NCBI GenBank assembly: GCA_029216955.1
Contig: JANAVB010006998.1
Span: 922,764 to 986,763, forward strand
Reading direction: 5' to 3'
DNA from: Iris pallida
Lineage: Eukaryota > Streptophyta > Magnoliopsida > Asparagales > Iridaceae
DNA length: 64,000 bases
Part shown: one piece after another, positions 20,546-33,066 of the stretch
How positions within the stretch are numbered: position 1 is the first letter of the stretch
How the letters are laid out: every line of letters begins with the position of its first letter
The notes under the pieces: generated by a model
What the model saw: only the letters and a program-made list of their open reading frames with translations
Told to the model about the DNA's origin: nothing
Databases searched by the model: none
Program-made: the position numbers and the translations under genes

Positions 20546-22602
20546 TCTCAGAACACATCCTAAACCTCTGCCTGAAGCATCACAATACACTGAAAATCCT
20601 CCGGTTCCATCTGGAAGCGTAAGAATAGGAGCTGTTATCAATCCTCGCTTCAACTGCTCAAAAGAACTCTGACACTCTGCTGTCCAAGCAAACTGCGCAT
20701 CCTTACGAGTCAACTGGGTCAATGGCACTGAAATTCGAGCAAAATCCGAAATAAACCGCCGGTAATAGCCAGCCAATCCGAGGAAACTGTGAACTTCTGC
20801 AACTGTGCTGGGCACTGGCCATGACTCAATAGCCACAATCTTCTGGGGATCCACTTCTACTCCTCCTCGAGTGATGATATGACCCAAGTACGAAATACGA
20901 TCGAGCCAGAACTCGCATTTACTAATCTTGGCATATAACTGGTGCTCTCTGAGGATCTGAAGAACCATACGGAGATGCTGCTCATGCTCCGCCTCACTCT
21001 TGCTGTAGACCAGAATGTCATCCAAGAACACAATCACAAACTGATCCAAGTAAGGCATGAAGATGCGATTCATGAGGTCCATGAATACTGCCGGCGCATT
21101 GGTTGCTCCAAAAGGCATAACAAGGAACTCCCAGTGCCCATATCTCGATCTAAAAGCTGTCTATTCTGACTCAAGGCCTGGGCTTGTGCATACTGCTGGG
21201 GGCTCTGCTGCTGAAACGCCTGGGACTGAGGCGGCAAGGGCCTCATCAATGGATACTGCTGCTGCTGCTGGACTGGTGCTGGTCCTCTCACCGAAGAGCT
21301 AGAAAGGTTGGACGATGATGAACCACCCCTGTTCGGGCAGGATCCAACCCTATGGTCTGGTGCTCCACAAGCCAGACACAATCCTTGTGCCCTGCGACAT
21401 TCTGCCACCACATGGCCTGGCTTTCCACAATGAGAACAACCCACTGCGGAAGATTGCTTCTGCTTCTGCTGCTGAGGGTGCGTCGGAGTTGAATGCTGAA
21501 CCGACGTTATTGAGGCCGCTCGCCTCGGAGCTCCAATAGTCAAAGCCCTGGCTGCTGGGGCCGGTGCTGAAGACTGATTCATCTGGCCGTGAGATCTCTT
21601 CCGACCCCCGGTCCTATCCATAATCCTCTGGGAGGTATACTCATGCCTCCGGGCTGCTCTCAAGACTGCATCAAAAGTCTGATGCTCAAACTGCTCGACT
21701 GCCAACAAGATCTCCAGGTGAAGTCCCTGCTGGAACCTCTGGGCTCTATCATACTCGGTTGCCACCAAGGTGGGAGCAAACCGACTGAGTCTAGAAAACT
21801 CGGCCGTATATCCGTCGACCGTCCTGGCTCCTTGCTTCAGATTGGTGAACCTGGTCTGCAGATCATACCGAGCCACGGCATCAAAATACTTGGTCTGAAA
21901 TCTCTCCCGGAATACTGCCCAAGCAATGGGGGCTGCTAATCCAACGGCCTGTGCTGCCCACCAGCTGCGGGCAAGATCTAACAACTGCAGGCGCACAACG
22001 GCCACCTTCTCGTTCTCTGGGGTCCTGGCTGCTTCTAGAATCACTTATGTGTCCTGAAGCCATGCATCTGCCGCGATAGCATCTTCACTACCGTCAAAGA
22101 ATGGAGGGTTCAAGCGCTTGAAGCTGTTGGCCACGCTGTTCCCTGGATGACCACCTCTAGTCAAAGCATCTGCCACTGCCTGGTGCAAGGCATCTCCACG
22201 CCGGTCTTGGGAAGCTATCAAGGTCCTGACGAGTCCTACCAAAGTGCCATCATCATGTTCTACAGGTTGAACCGGCTGAACTGGGGGCTCTTCTCCAATA
22301 GGTTCGACTCTGGAGGCTACTCCGGAATGCTGGGCTTGATCTCCAGGTTGCTGCTGGTCCGCGGGAGGTGCTCCGCCTTGCTGGTCGGTAGGACCACGAA
22401 CAATGCCGCTGAAGAAGACGACATAGGGAACAATAAGGAAGGACCAGGACAGATCAACGATACAAGCATATGATCAGGACAAGAATCCAGGGACTCAGAA
22501 GATATGAGCAGAGATCAAGGACGAATACTGATTGAGACATCTATTCGGTAAACCCTCACATATCTTGATTTACAAGACCTGCATGGGCCACCACTTAAAC
22601 CA
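20546..22602 (-). pseudogene. Array unit I: chromovirus gag joined to truncated RT
   Basis: Minus-strand gag (about 22430-21140) has LNPPFFDGSEDAIAADAWLQ, a retrotransposon-Gag core and two knuckles (CSHCGKPGHVVAEC and CLACGAPDHRVGSC). It is followed in another frame by RT starting at [12 protein letters not shown] (about 21150) and [11 protein letters not shown], ending in RNase H at about 20545. Protease and the N-terminal half of RT are absent. A nonsense change (GAA to TAA, 22045-22047) breaks gag relative to unit II. The gag/RT junction is identical to unit II, so the deletion predates the duplication. Cannot act alone. Confidence 0.8.
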
Positions 22603-23919
22603 TGTCACGCCCCAGAACCAGAATACTGGAGAGTGGGGGCAGACATAGCCAGCTACGTATATTGAAATGGATTCCATCTCGCTATACGGTCACGGCTGTC
22701 TAGGATACATGAGGGTTTATCTACAAGCCAGTAGCCTTTTAAGGTCAAGAACAAGCCTATTGTCTCAATCACAAGCAAGTAAATAGATGTTACAAGATGT
22801 ATGATCATTAAATATACAATAATAAGGCGTCCCAAATATTACATATTCAGCTGATCATGAAGCTAGTCGTTACAAAATGTTAGGACTAGCAAGAGTTTAG
22901 TCATACATGATCAACCCTAGAATTTGTTAATCATTTTACAGCCCGTAGGCAGACAGTAAGTAAGTGCAACCGAGCTAAACAGGTGCTCGTCGGCTAAACG
23001 CCTCAAAAGAATATTTTTACAATAGAGTGGGAGAGCCAAAAATAACCCACTCGTTGCCAGGGTTCCGTCTAGTGGCCACCATCTGGCTGGAAGGTCGGTA
23101 GATCCTCTGGAGTTGTTCCGAAATCTGGCCACACAAAACCAGCTGGGTCAGACCCCAGAAAGAGCAAGTGCCACAAGGAGGCTTCACTTAAGAACTAAAA
23201 CCAGCAATCAGCACAGGAATATAAATATAATAAAATAAAGACTGGAATAAAAGGAAACATATCAGGATAATATACGACGAGATAACCATGGAACTATTCA
23301 GATAGCCAGGTTACAACCCGTAAACCAAACAAGGACCGGGGTTGTAACCCTTCGTCTGAACGGAGCTTGGTTTCCCACCATTTATCGGTAAAATAATTAC
23401 AAGCATGCTAGTCATGTAACAGTCTGGAACAAGATCAGGGCAAGACTAGACTGGTTAGACTCCATCCAATCACTTCACGGCCAGCAAGAATTACGGCTTG
23501 ATACTTAACTAACTAGGGTTGTCACAAGCCTAATTACTAACAAGATGCAGTAAGATTATTCCGCAGCCACAAGCCCTGCAGACCATCCAGGCTACCCAGG
23601 TCGAAAGATTAGGGTTGAATTCAGGTGGGTACATTGTCCAGGAAACGCATGTACCCTTAAGTAGCTTGAAGGGTGCAACACATGATAGTGTGCTGGAAAT
23701 GTGCCCTACTCGACGGCAGGCTACAGATCCCAAGCGCGCCCAGGTAACGGGATCGCCTGTAGCTGGAAAATCCCTTCATGACTAATGTTTTAATCTAGTT
23801 ATTAGCCTTAGTCCATTTTAGTAGGTACTCCTGACCGTGGTACTCAGGAGTCCCCGTCCTAGATATGATGCAAGACAGGACTGGTTTATTTGTACAAGCA
23901 CAATCACCCACGGTGTCTA

Positions 23920-24115
23920 TGATGTTCATTCTTGTCAAGTCATATCATGTCAGGTAGCTATCGCAACAGCTTATCAAGGTATAACATACCAGGTTATCAG
24001 GTCAAGTGTACTTGTCAAGATTGTGCCACGACGGACCACTATCAGGTCGTGTCAGGTCATTATGTCAGGAGTGCACCACTACGGGTCACTATCGTGTCAT
24101 GCCAGGTATCATTTC
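23920..24115. repeat. Short degenerate TGTCAGG-type repeats in LTR-1
   Basis: Recurrent GTCAGGTCATxxTGTCAGG / CGTGTCATGCCAGG words, also present in LTR-2 at 30685-30880. Open frames here differ only by register and are not genes. Confidence 0.5.
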
Positions 24116-24236
24116 CAAACATATTAAACAACTCCATGATTATCAAGTTCATAACAAAAGGCGTAAGGATATAAGATGGACGTTAAATATCTAATAAAAT
24201 ATCAATATACAGGGCTATAGAAGATCAAGGGTAATC

Positions 24237-24664
24237 AGGCTACGCTGAGGCTAGCGTACGCTCAGGTCTGCGTACCAAAGGATCCATACACTTCCAATGG
24301 GAAGCGTACGCAAGGGTCAGCGTACACAAGGGCACGCTCAAGCTAGCGTATGCTCAAGACTGCGTACGCTCGAGCTAGCGTACGAAAGGAGCCAGCGTAC
24401 GCCTTGCTCGCTTAAGCTAGCGTACCAAAGCACGAGTACGCTCAAGCTAGCATACGCTCAAGACACGTTGCCAACAGGCAGCGTATCAAGGTGAGCGTAC
24501 GCTCACTAAAGAGCAGCGTACGAAGGCTAGCGTACGCTCGCTAAACAGCAGCGTACGAAGGCTAGCGTACGCTCACTAAACAGCAGCGTACGAAGGCTAG
24601 CGTACGCTCACTAAACAGCAGCGTACACAAGTCAGCGTACGCTCGCTAAAGAGCAGCGTACAGC
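24237..24664. repeat. AGCGTACGCT minisatellite in LTR-1
   Basis: An irregular 5' part, then a regular 35-bp tandem array from 24495: four full units and one partial unit, each containing GCGTACGCTC, CTAAA(C/G)AGCAGCGTACG and AAGGCTA. The core AGCGTACGCT is a perfect 10-bp palindrome with two CpGs. Confidence 0.85.
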
Positions 24665-25307
24665 TTAGTGGCATAAGCTAAAAAGCTAGCTCACTGTTCA
24701 CTGTCTTCTCCAAATGGTAAGAACAGCAAGAACTCCAAGGATGGAACCCAAAACTCCAAATGCTCATAACTTGGTCAAAACAAGTCTGAATCCAACTTTC
24801 CAAAGGTCAAAATTGGGTAGAATGAAATTCTCTAAAACATGGAACCATCAAAACTTGAAAACAAGCAAGTTTGATAGATCAAAACACCAAAAATCCAAAA
24901 ATAACAAAACTCTAGATCTACAAGAATTAAAGCCTCAAAATGGAAAATAACAAGTTCTAATGTGGTTTAGGATCATGAGAAGAAGCTAATGGAACCAAAA
25001 ATGAGTTCTCTTGTGGAAGCAAGTTGCACTTGCCTATGGTTGGGGAGTTGTGGAGAGGAAGGAAGAAGAAGAAGAAGAAATAAATGAGAGTTATGGAGGA
25101 GAGAGAAGGTTGGTGGGGAAATAAATATCATGGGTGGTGGTAGGTAGGGGGTTCACCTTGGTCCATGATGGACCAAGCAACCAGCCGGCCAAACCAAGTC
25201 AACCCAAACCGAGAGTTAAACCAAGCCAAGAAAACTAAACAAGGAACAATACAAGAAAATACGTACACGTATTTCCAAAATACGCAATACGAACCACAGG
25301 CATTACA

Positions 25308-27905
25308 ACTCTACCCACCTTAAAAGAATTCCGTCCTTGGAATTTAATCAAGGGGCTAGAGGGGCAAGAACAAGCTACACTAATAACAAGCAAGCTATAC
25401 TAAGCAATCAATCAATCATGCAAGCAAGGAATTTGATGGTATGAGGCATAAGAAAGACATTATACCTCACGAGTCAAACAAGTCGGGATATCGTGATCGG
25501 ATATCATCCTCACGCTACCACGTTGACTCCCCCAAAGAGTGATGACCCCAAGCAACTCGGACTAACTTGATAGTCTTGTTCTTGAGGATCTTCTCTCTTC
25601 GATCCAATATAGACACGGGCCTCTCCTCATACGAAAGGTTGGTACCAACAACCAATTTTGAATGATCCAGGATGTGACTCGGGTCCGGGATGTACCGTCG
25701 TAATTGGGATACATGGAATACGTCATGCACCTCGCTTAGCGACGGTGGAAGAGCGAGACGATATGATACATCTCCTACTCGCTCCAGAATGTCAAACGGT
25801 CCTATATACCTAGGACTAAGCTTGCCCCGTACGCCGAAACGAATGACGCCACGGTTAGACAAAATCCTCAGGAATACATGATCGCCGACCGAGAATCGAG
25901 AGGTCGTCGATGAGAATCGGCCCAATGGCGCTGGCGATCTTGGGCAACTCGAAGGTGATCTCTGACTCGCCTGACCACTTCAACTGTCTGGGCAATCATT
26001 TCTGGACCAAGCATCTGCCTCTCTCCAACATCATCCCAGGCTAACGGGGATCTGCACTTCCTGCCATATAGTGCCTCGAACGGTGCCATCTGGATACTGG
26101 CCTGAAAACTGTTGTTGTATGAGAATTCCACCAGGTGCTAATAATCTTCCCATGAACCACCAAAGTCAAGTGTGCAAGACCGTAACATGTCTTCAAGAGT
26201 CTGGATCGTGCGCTCCGACTGGCCATCTGTCTGCGGGTGATATGCTGAACTGAACTGGAGATAAGTCCCCAAACTCTCTTGCAAGCTACGCCAAAAGTGT
26301 GACGTAAATCTTGAATCTCGGTCCGAGGTGATACTGACTGGCACACCGTGCAACCTGACAATCTGCCTGAGGTACATCTCTGCTAACTGAGCCGTCGATT
26401 GACCAACTCTGAATGGGAGAAAGTGAGCTACCTTCGTGAGCCGATCAACTATAACCCAGATAGCATCTCTACCAGCTGGGGACCAAGGTAATCCAGTCAC
26501 GAAATCCATGGTCACATGCTCCCACTTCCATTCTGGAATCGGTAAGGGCTGAAGAAGTCCAGCCGGTCTCTGATGTTCGGCTTTAACTTGTTGGCAAACC
26601 AAACACCGAGAGACAAACCGAGCTATCTCCCGCTTCATGCCATTCCACCAGAAATGCTGCCGGATATCACGGTACATCTTCGTACTGTCGGGATGGATGG
26701 AATACTGAGAACTGTGCGCCTCTGACATGATCTCCTGTCTGATATCTCTACTGGGTACACAAAGACGCTTACCATGCCTAAGTGTACCATCCTCATGAAT
26801 ACATAACTCTGGTCTTCGTCCCGCCTCACACTCTGCTCTGATTCGCTGAAGCTTGGAATCTGCCGACTGCGCCATCCGGATCCTCTCAACTATGGTGGAC
26901 TGAACTTGCATACTGGCCATCAAGGCCACACTGGAAGGGAGAACGACTTCAATACCCATCTTCTGAAGATCTGCTAACAGCTCTGGTTGTGCTGTTAGGA
27001 AATAAGCACCGGCTCTCCTGCTCAATGCATCTGCTACGACACTGGCCTTCCCAGGATGATACTGCAGGTTGACATCATCATCCACAAGAAGCTCCAGCCA
27101 CCTCCTCTGACGCATGTTAAGATCCTTCTGGGTGAAAACATACTTCAGGCTCTTGTGGTCGGTGAAAATCTCCACCCTATCTCCATACAAGTAGTGCCTC
27201 CACAACTTAAGTGCAAACACTACTGCTGCCAGCTCCAAGTCATGGGTTGGATAATTTCTCTCATGATCACGAAGTTGTCGTGACGCATAAGCTATTACCT
27301 TCCCATGCTGCATCAGAACACATCCTAAACCTCTGCCTGAAGCATCACAATACACTGAAAATCCTCCGGTTCCATCTGAAAGCGTAAGAATAGGAGCTGT
27401 TATCAATCCTCGCTTCAACTGCTTAAAAGAACTCTGACACTCTGCTGTCCAAGCAAACTGCGCATCCTTGCGGGTCAACTGGGTCAATGGCGGTGAAATT
27501 CGAGCAAAATTCGAAACAAACTGCCGGTAATAGCCAGCCAATCCGAGGAAACTGCGAACTTCTGCAACTGTGCTGGGAACTGGCCATGACTCAATAGCCA
27601 CAATCTTCTGGGGATCCACTTCTACTCCTCCTCGAGTGATGATATGACCCAAGTACGAAATACGATCGGGCCAGAACTCGCATTTACTGATCTTGGCATA
27701 TAACTGGTGCTCTCTGAGGATCTGAAGAACCATACGGAGATGCTGCTCATGCTCCGCCTCACTCTTGCTGTAGACCAGAATGTCATCCAAGAACACAATC
27801 ACAAACTGATCCAAGTAAGGCATGAAGATGCGATTCATGAGGTCCATGAATACTGCCGGCATATTGGTTGCTCCAAAAGGCATAACAAGGAACTCCCAGT
27901 GCCCA
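25308..27905 (-). pseudogene. pol: Array unit II: chromovirus RT(C-half)-RNase H-IN-chromodomain
   Basis: The minus-strand frame 27883-26138 reads from the RT box [13 protein letters not shown] through [11 protein letters not shown], RNase H ([36 protein letters not shown]) and integrase (HHCC region, [47 protein letters not shown]). After a nonsense codon at 26138 it continues 26131-25515 to the IN C-terminus (KLSPRYIGPFDILERVG) and chromodomain (VAWGHHSLGESTW), true end at about 25467. Defects: stop at 26138, one-base deletion near 25896, W-stop at 25515. PPT region (AAGGTGGGTAGAGT) at 25308-25321. Tekay/Del-type. Confidence 0.85.
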
Positions 27906-29200
27906 TATCTCGATCTAAAAGCTGTCTATTCTGACTCAAGGCCTGGGCTTGTGCATACTGCTGGGGGCTCTGCTGCTGAAATGCCTGGGACTGAGGCGGC
28001 AAGGGCCTCATCAATGGATACTGCTGCTGCTGCTGGACTGGTGCTGGTCCTCTCACCGAAGAGCTAGAAAGGTTGGACGATGATGAACCACCCCTGTTCG
28101 GGTAGGATCCAACCCTATGGTCTGGTGCTCCATAAGTCAGACACAATCCTTGTGCCCTGCGACATTCTGCTACAACATGGCCTGGCTTCCCACAATGAGA
28201 ACAACCCACTGCAGAAGATTGCTTCTGCTTCTGCTGCTGAGGGTGCATCGGAGTTGAATGCTGAACCGACGTTACTGAGGCCGCTCGCCTCGGAGCTCCA
28301 ATAGTCAAAGCCCTGGCTGCTGGGGCCGGTGCTGAAGACTGATTCATCTGGCCGTGAGATCTCTTCCGACCCCCGGTCCTATCCATAATCCTCTGGGAGG
28401 TATACTCATGCCTCCGGGCTGCTCTCAAGACTGCATCAAAAGTCTGATGCTTAAACTGCTCGACTGTCAACAAGATCTCCAGGTGAAGTCCCTGCTGGAA
28501 CCTCTGGGCTCTATCATACTCGGTTGCCACCAAGGTGGGAGCAAACCGACTGAGTCTAGAAAACTCGGCCGTATATCCGTCGACCGTCCTGCCTCCTTGC
28601 TTCAGATTGGTGAACCTGGTCTGCAGATCATACCGAGCTACGGCATCAAAATACTTGGTCTGGAATCTCTCCCGAAATACTGCCCAATCAATGGGGGCTG
28701 CTAATCCAACGGCCTGCGCTGCCCACCAGCTGCGGGCAAGATCTAACAACTGCAGGCGCACAACGGCCACCTTCTCGTTCTCTGGGGTCCTGGCTGCTTC
28801 TAGAATCACTTCTGTGTCCTGAAGCCATGCATCTGCCGCGATAGCATCTTCACTACCGTCAAAGAATGGAGGGTTCAAGCGCTTGAAGCTGTTGGCCACG
28901 CTGTTCCCTGGATGACCACCTCTTGTCAAAGCATCTGCCACTGCCTGGTGCAAGGCATCTCCACGCCGGTCTTGGAAAGCTATCAAGGTCCTGACGAGTC
29001 CTACCAAAGTGCCATCATCATGTTCTACAGGTTGTACCGGCTAAACTGGGGGCTCTTCTCCAATAGGTTCGACTCTGGAGGCTACTCCGGAATGCTGGGC
29101 TTGATCTCCAGGTTGCTGCTGGTCCGCAGGAGGTGCTCCGTCTTGCTGGTCGGTAGGACCACGAACAATGCCGCTGAAGAAGACGACATAGGGAACAAAA
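27835..29200 (-). pseudogene. gag: Array unit II: chromovirus gag
   Basis: Open minus-strand frame 29007-27835 (390 aa) with Gag core FKRLNPPFFDGSEDAIAADA, a capsid-like helix block (WAVFRERFQTKYF, then EFSRLSRFAPTLV) and two CCHC knuckles: CSHCGKPGHVVAEC is intact, while the second reads CLTYGAPDHRVGSY and has lost two cysteines. A stop (CAG to TAG near 29042-29044) interrupts the N-terminal extension, which is open in unit I. Frame passes into the RT fusion at 27900; the last 20 or so codons are out-of-frame RT sequence. Confidence 0.8.
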
Positions 29201-29367
29201 AGGAAGGACCAGGACAGATCAACGATACTAGCATATGATCAGGACAAGAATCCAGGGATTCAGAAGATATGAGCAGAGATCAAGGACGAATACTGATTGA
29301 GTCATCTATTCGGTAAACCCTCACATATCTTGATTTACAAGACCTGCATGGGCCACCACTTAAACCA

Positions 29368-32146
29368 TGTCACGCCCCAGAACTAGAATACTGGAGAGCG
29401 GGGGCAGACATAGCCAGCTACGTATATTGAAATGGATTCCATCTCGCTATACGGTCACGGCTGTCTAGAATACATGAGGGTTTATCTACAAGCCAGCAGT
29501 CTCTTAAGGTCAAGAACAAGCCTATTGTCTCAATCACAAGCAAGTAAATAGATGTTACAAGATGTATGATCATTAAATATACAATAATAAGGCGTCCCAA
29601 ATATTACATATTCAGCTGATCATGAAGCTAGTCGTTACAAAATGTTAGGACTAGCAAGAGTTTAGTCATACATGATCAACCCTAGGATTTGTTAATCATG
29701 TTACAGCCCGTAGGCAGACAGTAAGTAAGTGCAACCGAGCTAAACAGGTGCTCGTCGACTAAATGCCTCAAAAGAATATTTTTACAATAGAGTGGGAGAG
29801 CCAAAAATAACCCACTCGTTGCCAGGGTTCCGTCTAGTAGCCACCATCTGGCTGGACGATCGGTAGATCCTCTGGAGTTGCTCCGAAATCTGGCCACACA
29901 AAACCAGCTGGGTCAGACCCCAGAAAGAGCAAGTGCCACAAAGAGGCTTCACTTAAGAACTAAAACCAGCAATCAGCACAGGAATATAAATATAATAAAA
30001 TAAAGACTGGAATAAAAGGAAACATATCAGGATGATATACGACGAGATAACCATGGAACTATTCAGATAGCCAGGTTACAACCCGTAAACCAAACAAGGA
30101 CCGGGGTTGTAACCCTTCGTCTGAACGGAGCTTGGTTTCCCACCATTTATCGGTAAAATAATTACAAGCATGCTAGTCATGTAACAGTCTGGAACAAGAT
30201 CAGGGCAAGACTAGACTGGTTAGACTCCATCCAATCACTTCACGGCCAGCAAGAATTACGGCTTGATACTTAACTAACTAGGGTTGTCACAAGCCTAATT
30301 ACTAACAAGACGCAGTGAGATTATTCCACAGCCACAAGCCCTGCAGACCATCCAGGCTACCCAGGTCGAAAGATTAGGGTTGAATTCAGGTGGATACATC
30401 GTCCAGGAAACGCATGTACCCTTAAGTAGCTTGAAGGGTGCAACACATGACAGTGTGCTGGAAATGTGCCCTACTCGACGGCAGGCTACAGATCCCAAGC
30501 GCGCCCAGGTAACGGGATTGCCTGTAGCTGGGAAATCCCTTCATGACTAATGTATTAATCTAGTTATTAGCCTTAGTCCATTTTAGTAGGTACTCCTGAC
30601 CGTGGTACTCAGGAATCCCCGTCCTAGACATGATGCAAGACAGGACTGGTTTATTTATACAAGCACAATCACCCACGGTGTCCATGATGTTCATTCTTGT
30701 CAAGTCATGTCATGTCAGGTAGCCGTCGCAACAGCTTATCAAGGTATAACATGCCAGGTTATCAGGTCAAGTGTACTTGTCAGGAGTGCGCCACGACGGA
30801 CCACTATCAGGTCGTGTCAGGTCATTATGTCAGGAGTGCACCACTACGGGTCACTATTGTGTCATGCCAGGTATCATTTCCAAACATATTAAACAACTCC
30901 ATGATTATCAAGTTCATAACAAAAGGCGTAAGGATATAAGATGGACGTTAAATATCTAATAAAATATCAATATACAGGGCTATAGAAGATCAAGGGTAAT
31001 CAGGCTACGCTCAAGCCAGGCTACGCTCAGGCTAGCGTACGCTCAGGTCTGCGTACCAAAGGATCCATACACTTCCAATGGGAAGCGTACGCAAGGGTCA
31101 GCGTATACAAGGGCACGCTCAAGCTACAGGTCAGTGTACGCTCAAGCTAGCGTATGCTCAAGACTGCGTACGCTCGAGATAGCGTACGAAAGGAGCCAGC
31201 GTACGCCTTGTTCGCTTAAGCTAGCGTACCAAAGCACGAGTACGCTCAAGCTAGCGTACGCTCAAGACACGTTGCCAACAGGCAGTGTATCAAGGTGAGC
31301 GTACGCTCACTAAAGAGCAGCGTACGAAGGCTAGCGTACGCTCGCTAAAGAGCAGCGTACGAAGGCTAGCGTACGCTCGCTAAACAGCAGCGTACGAAGG
31401 CTAGCATATGCTCACTAAACAGCAGCGTACGAAGGCTAGCGTACGCTCACTAAACAGCAGCGTACACAAGTCAGCGTACGCTCGCTAAAGAGCAGCGTAC
31501 AGCTCAGTGGCGTAAGCTAAAAAGCTAGCTCACTGTTCACTGTCTTCTCCAAATGGTAAGAACAGCAAGAACTCCAAGGATGGAACCCAAAACTCCAAAT
31601 GCTCATAACTTGGTCAAAACAAGTCCGAATCCAACTTTCCAAAGGTCAAAATTGGGTAGAATAAAATTCTCTAAAATATGGAACCATCAAAACTTGAAAA
31701 CAAGCAAGTTTGATAGATCAAAACACCAAAAATCCGAAAATAGCAAAACTCTAGATCTACAAGAATTAAAGCCTCAAAATGGAAAATGACAAGTTCTAAT
31801 GTGGTTTAGGATCATGAGAAGAAGCTAATGGAACCAAAAATGAGTTCTCTTATGGAAGCAAGTTGCACTTGCCTATGGTTGGGGAGTTGTGGAGAGGAAG
31901 GAAGAAGAAGAAGAAGAAATAAATGAGAGTTATGGAGGAGAGAGAAGGTTGGTGGGGAAATAAATATCATGGGTGGTGGTAGGTAGGGGGTTCACCTTGG
32001 TCCATGATGGACCAAGCAACCAGCCGGCCAAACCAAGTCAACCCAAACCGAGAGTTAAACCAAGCCAAGAAAACTAAACAAGGAACAATACAAGAAAATA
32101 CGTACACGTATTTCCAAAATACGCAATACGAACCACAGGCATTACA
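29368..32146 (-). repeat. Chromovirus LTR-2 of the array
   Basis: 2779 bp; same ends as LTR-1. The 74-bp length difference comes largely from the minisatellite (one extra 35-bp unit plus extra CAAGCTACAGGTCAGTGTACG-like insertions upstream). It serves as 5' LTR of unit II and 3' LTR for the pol remnant to its right. Confidence 0.8.
31004..31503. repeat. AGCGTACGCT minisatellite in LTR-2
   Basis: Same 35-bp unit as in LTR-1, with five full units plus a partial one from 31299; one unit has decayed to GCATATGCT. The upstream irregular part is longer than in LTR-1. Confidence 0.85.
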
Positions 32147-33042
32147 ACTCTACCCACCTTAAAAGAATTCCGTCCTCGGAATTTAATCAAGGGGCTAGAG
32201 GGGCAAGAACAAGCTGCACTAATAACAAGCAAGCTATACTAGGCAATCAATCAATCATGCAAGCAAGGAATTTGATGGTATGAGGCATAAAAAAGACATT
32301 ATACCTCACGAGTCAAACAAGTCGGGATATCGTGATCGGATATCATCCTCACGCTCCCACGTTGACTCCCCCAAAGAGTGATGACCCCAAGCAACTCGGA
32401 CTAACTTGATAGTCTTGTTCTTGAGGATCTTCTCTCTTCGATCCAATATAGACACGGGCCTCTCCTCATACGAAAGGTTGGTACCAACAACCAATTCTGA
32501 ATGATCCAGGATGTGGCTCGGGTCCGGGATGTACCATCGTAATTGGGATACATGAAACACGTCATGCACCTCGCTTAGCGACGGTGGAAGAGCGAGACGA
32601 TAGGATACATCTCCTACTCGCTCCAGAATGTCAAACGGTCCTATATACCTAGGACTAAGCTTGCCCCGTACGCCGAAACGAATGATGCCACGGTTAGGCG
32701 AAATCCTCAGGAATACATGATCGCCGGCCGAGAACTCGAGAGGTCGTCGATGAGAATCGGCCCAATGGCGCTGGCGATCTTGGGCAACTCGAAGGTGATC
32801 TCTGACTCGCCTGACCACTTCAACTGTGTGGGCAATCATTTCTGGACCAAGCATCTGCCTCTCTCCAACATCATCCCAGGCTAACGGAGATCTGCACTTC
32901 CTGCCATATAGTGCCTCGAACGGTGCCATCTGGATACTGGCCTGGAAACTGTTGTTGTATGAGAATTCCACCAGGTGCAAATGATCTTCCCATGAACCAC
33001 CAAAGTCAAGTGTGCAAGACTGCAACATGTCTTCAAGAGTCT
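32147..33042 (-). pseudogene. pol: Array right edge: IN C-terminus and chromodomain of a third unit
   Basis: Minus-strand frame 33028-32306 (240 aa) is open from FGGSWEDHLHLVEFSYNNSF through KCRSPLAWDDVGE, KLSPRYIGPFDILERVG and the chromodomain end GESTWEREDDIRSRYPDLF. It lacks the nonsense and frameshift mutations of unit II. It is cut at 33042, where it meets a plus-sense PPT and LTR of a different family. Shows that at least three internal regions once flanked the two LTRs. Confidence 0.85.
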
Positions 33043-33066
33043 AATTTTTTATAAGGTGGGTAGGAT
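33043..33066 (+). other. Plus-sense PPT of next LTR
   Basis: AATTTTTTATAAGGTGGGTA leading into TATAACACCC. The AAGGTGGGTAG purine run is the same type of PPT as the array elements. Only this scrap of internal sequence survives. Confidence 0.6.

Larger units (their letters stand above)
22603..25307 (-). repeat. Chromovirus LTR-1 of the array
   Basis: 2705 bp; minus-strand start TGTAATGCCTGTGG after the PPT region AAGGTGGGTAGAGT, end GGGGCGTGACA. It aligns with 29368-32146 throughout. It serves as 3' LTR of unit II and lies where the 5' LTR of unit I should be. The next bases on the minus strand (TGGTTTAAGTGGTGGCC) are not the usual iMet PBS. Confidence 0.8.

Noticed and set aside
23837..24194. 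Three overlapping plus-strand ORFs, repeated at 30602-30959
   Set aside because: Register variants of short TGTCAGG-type repeats inside duplicated LTRs.
24237..24664. CRISPR-like array because of regular palindromic repeats
   Set aside because: Plant LTR context, no unique spacers (the whole 35-bp unit repeats), no associated genes.
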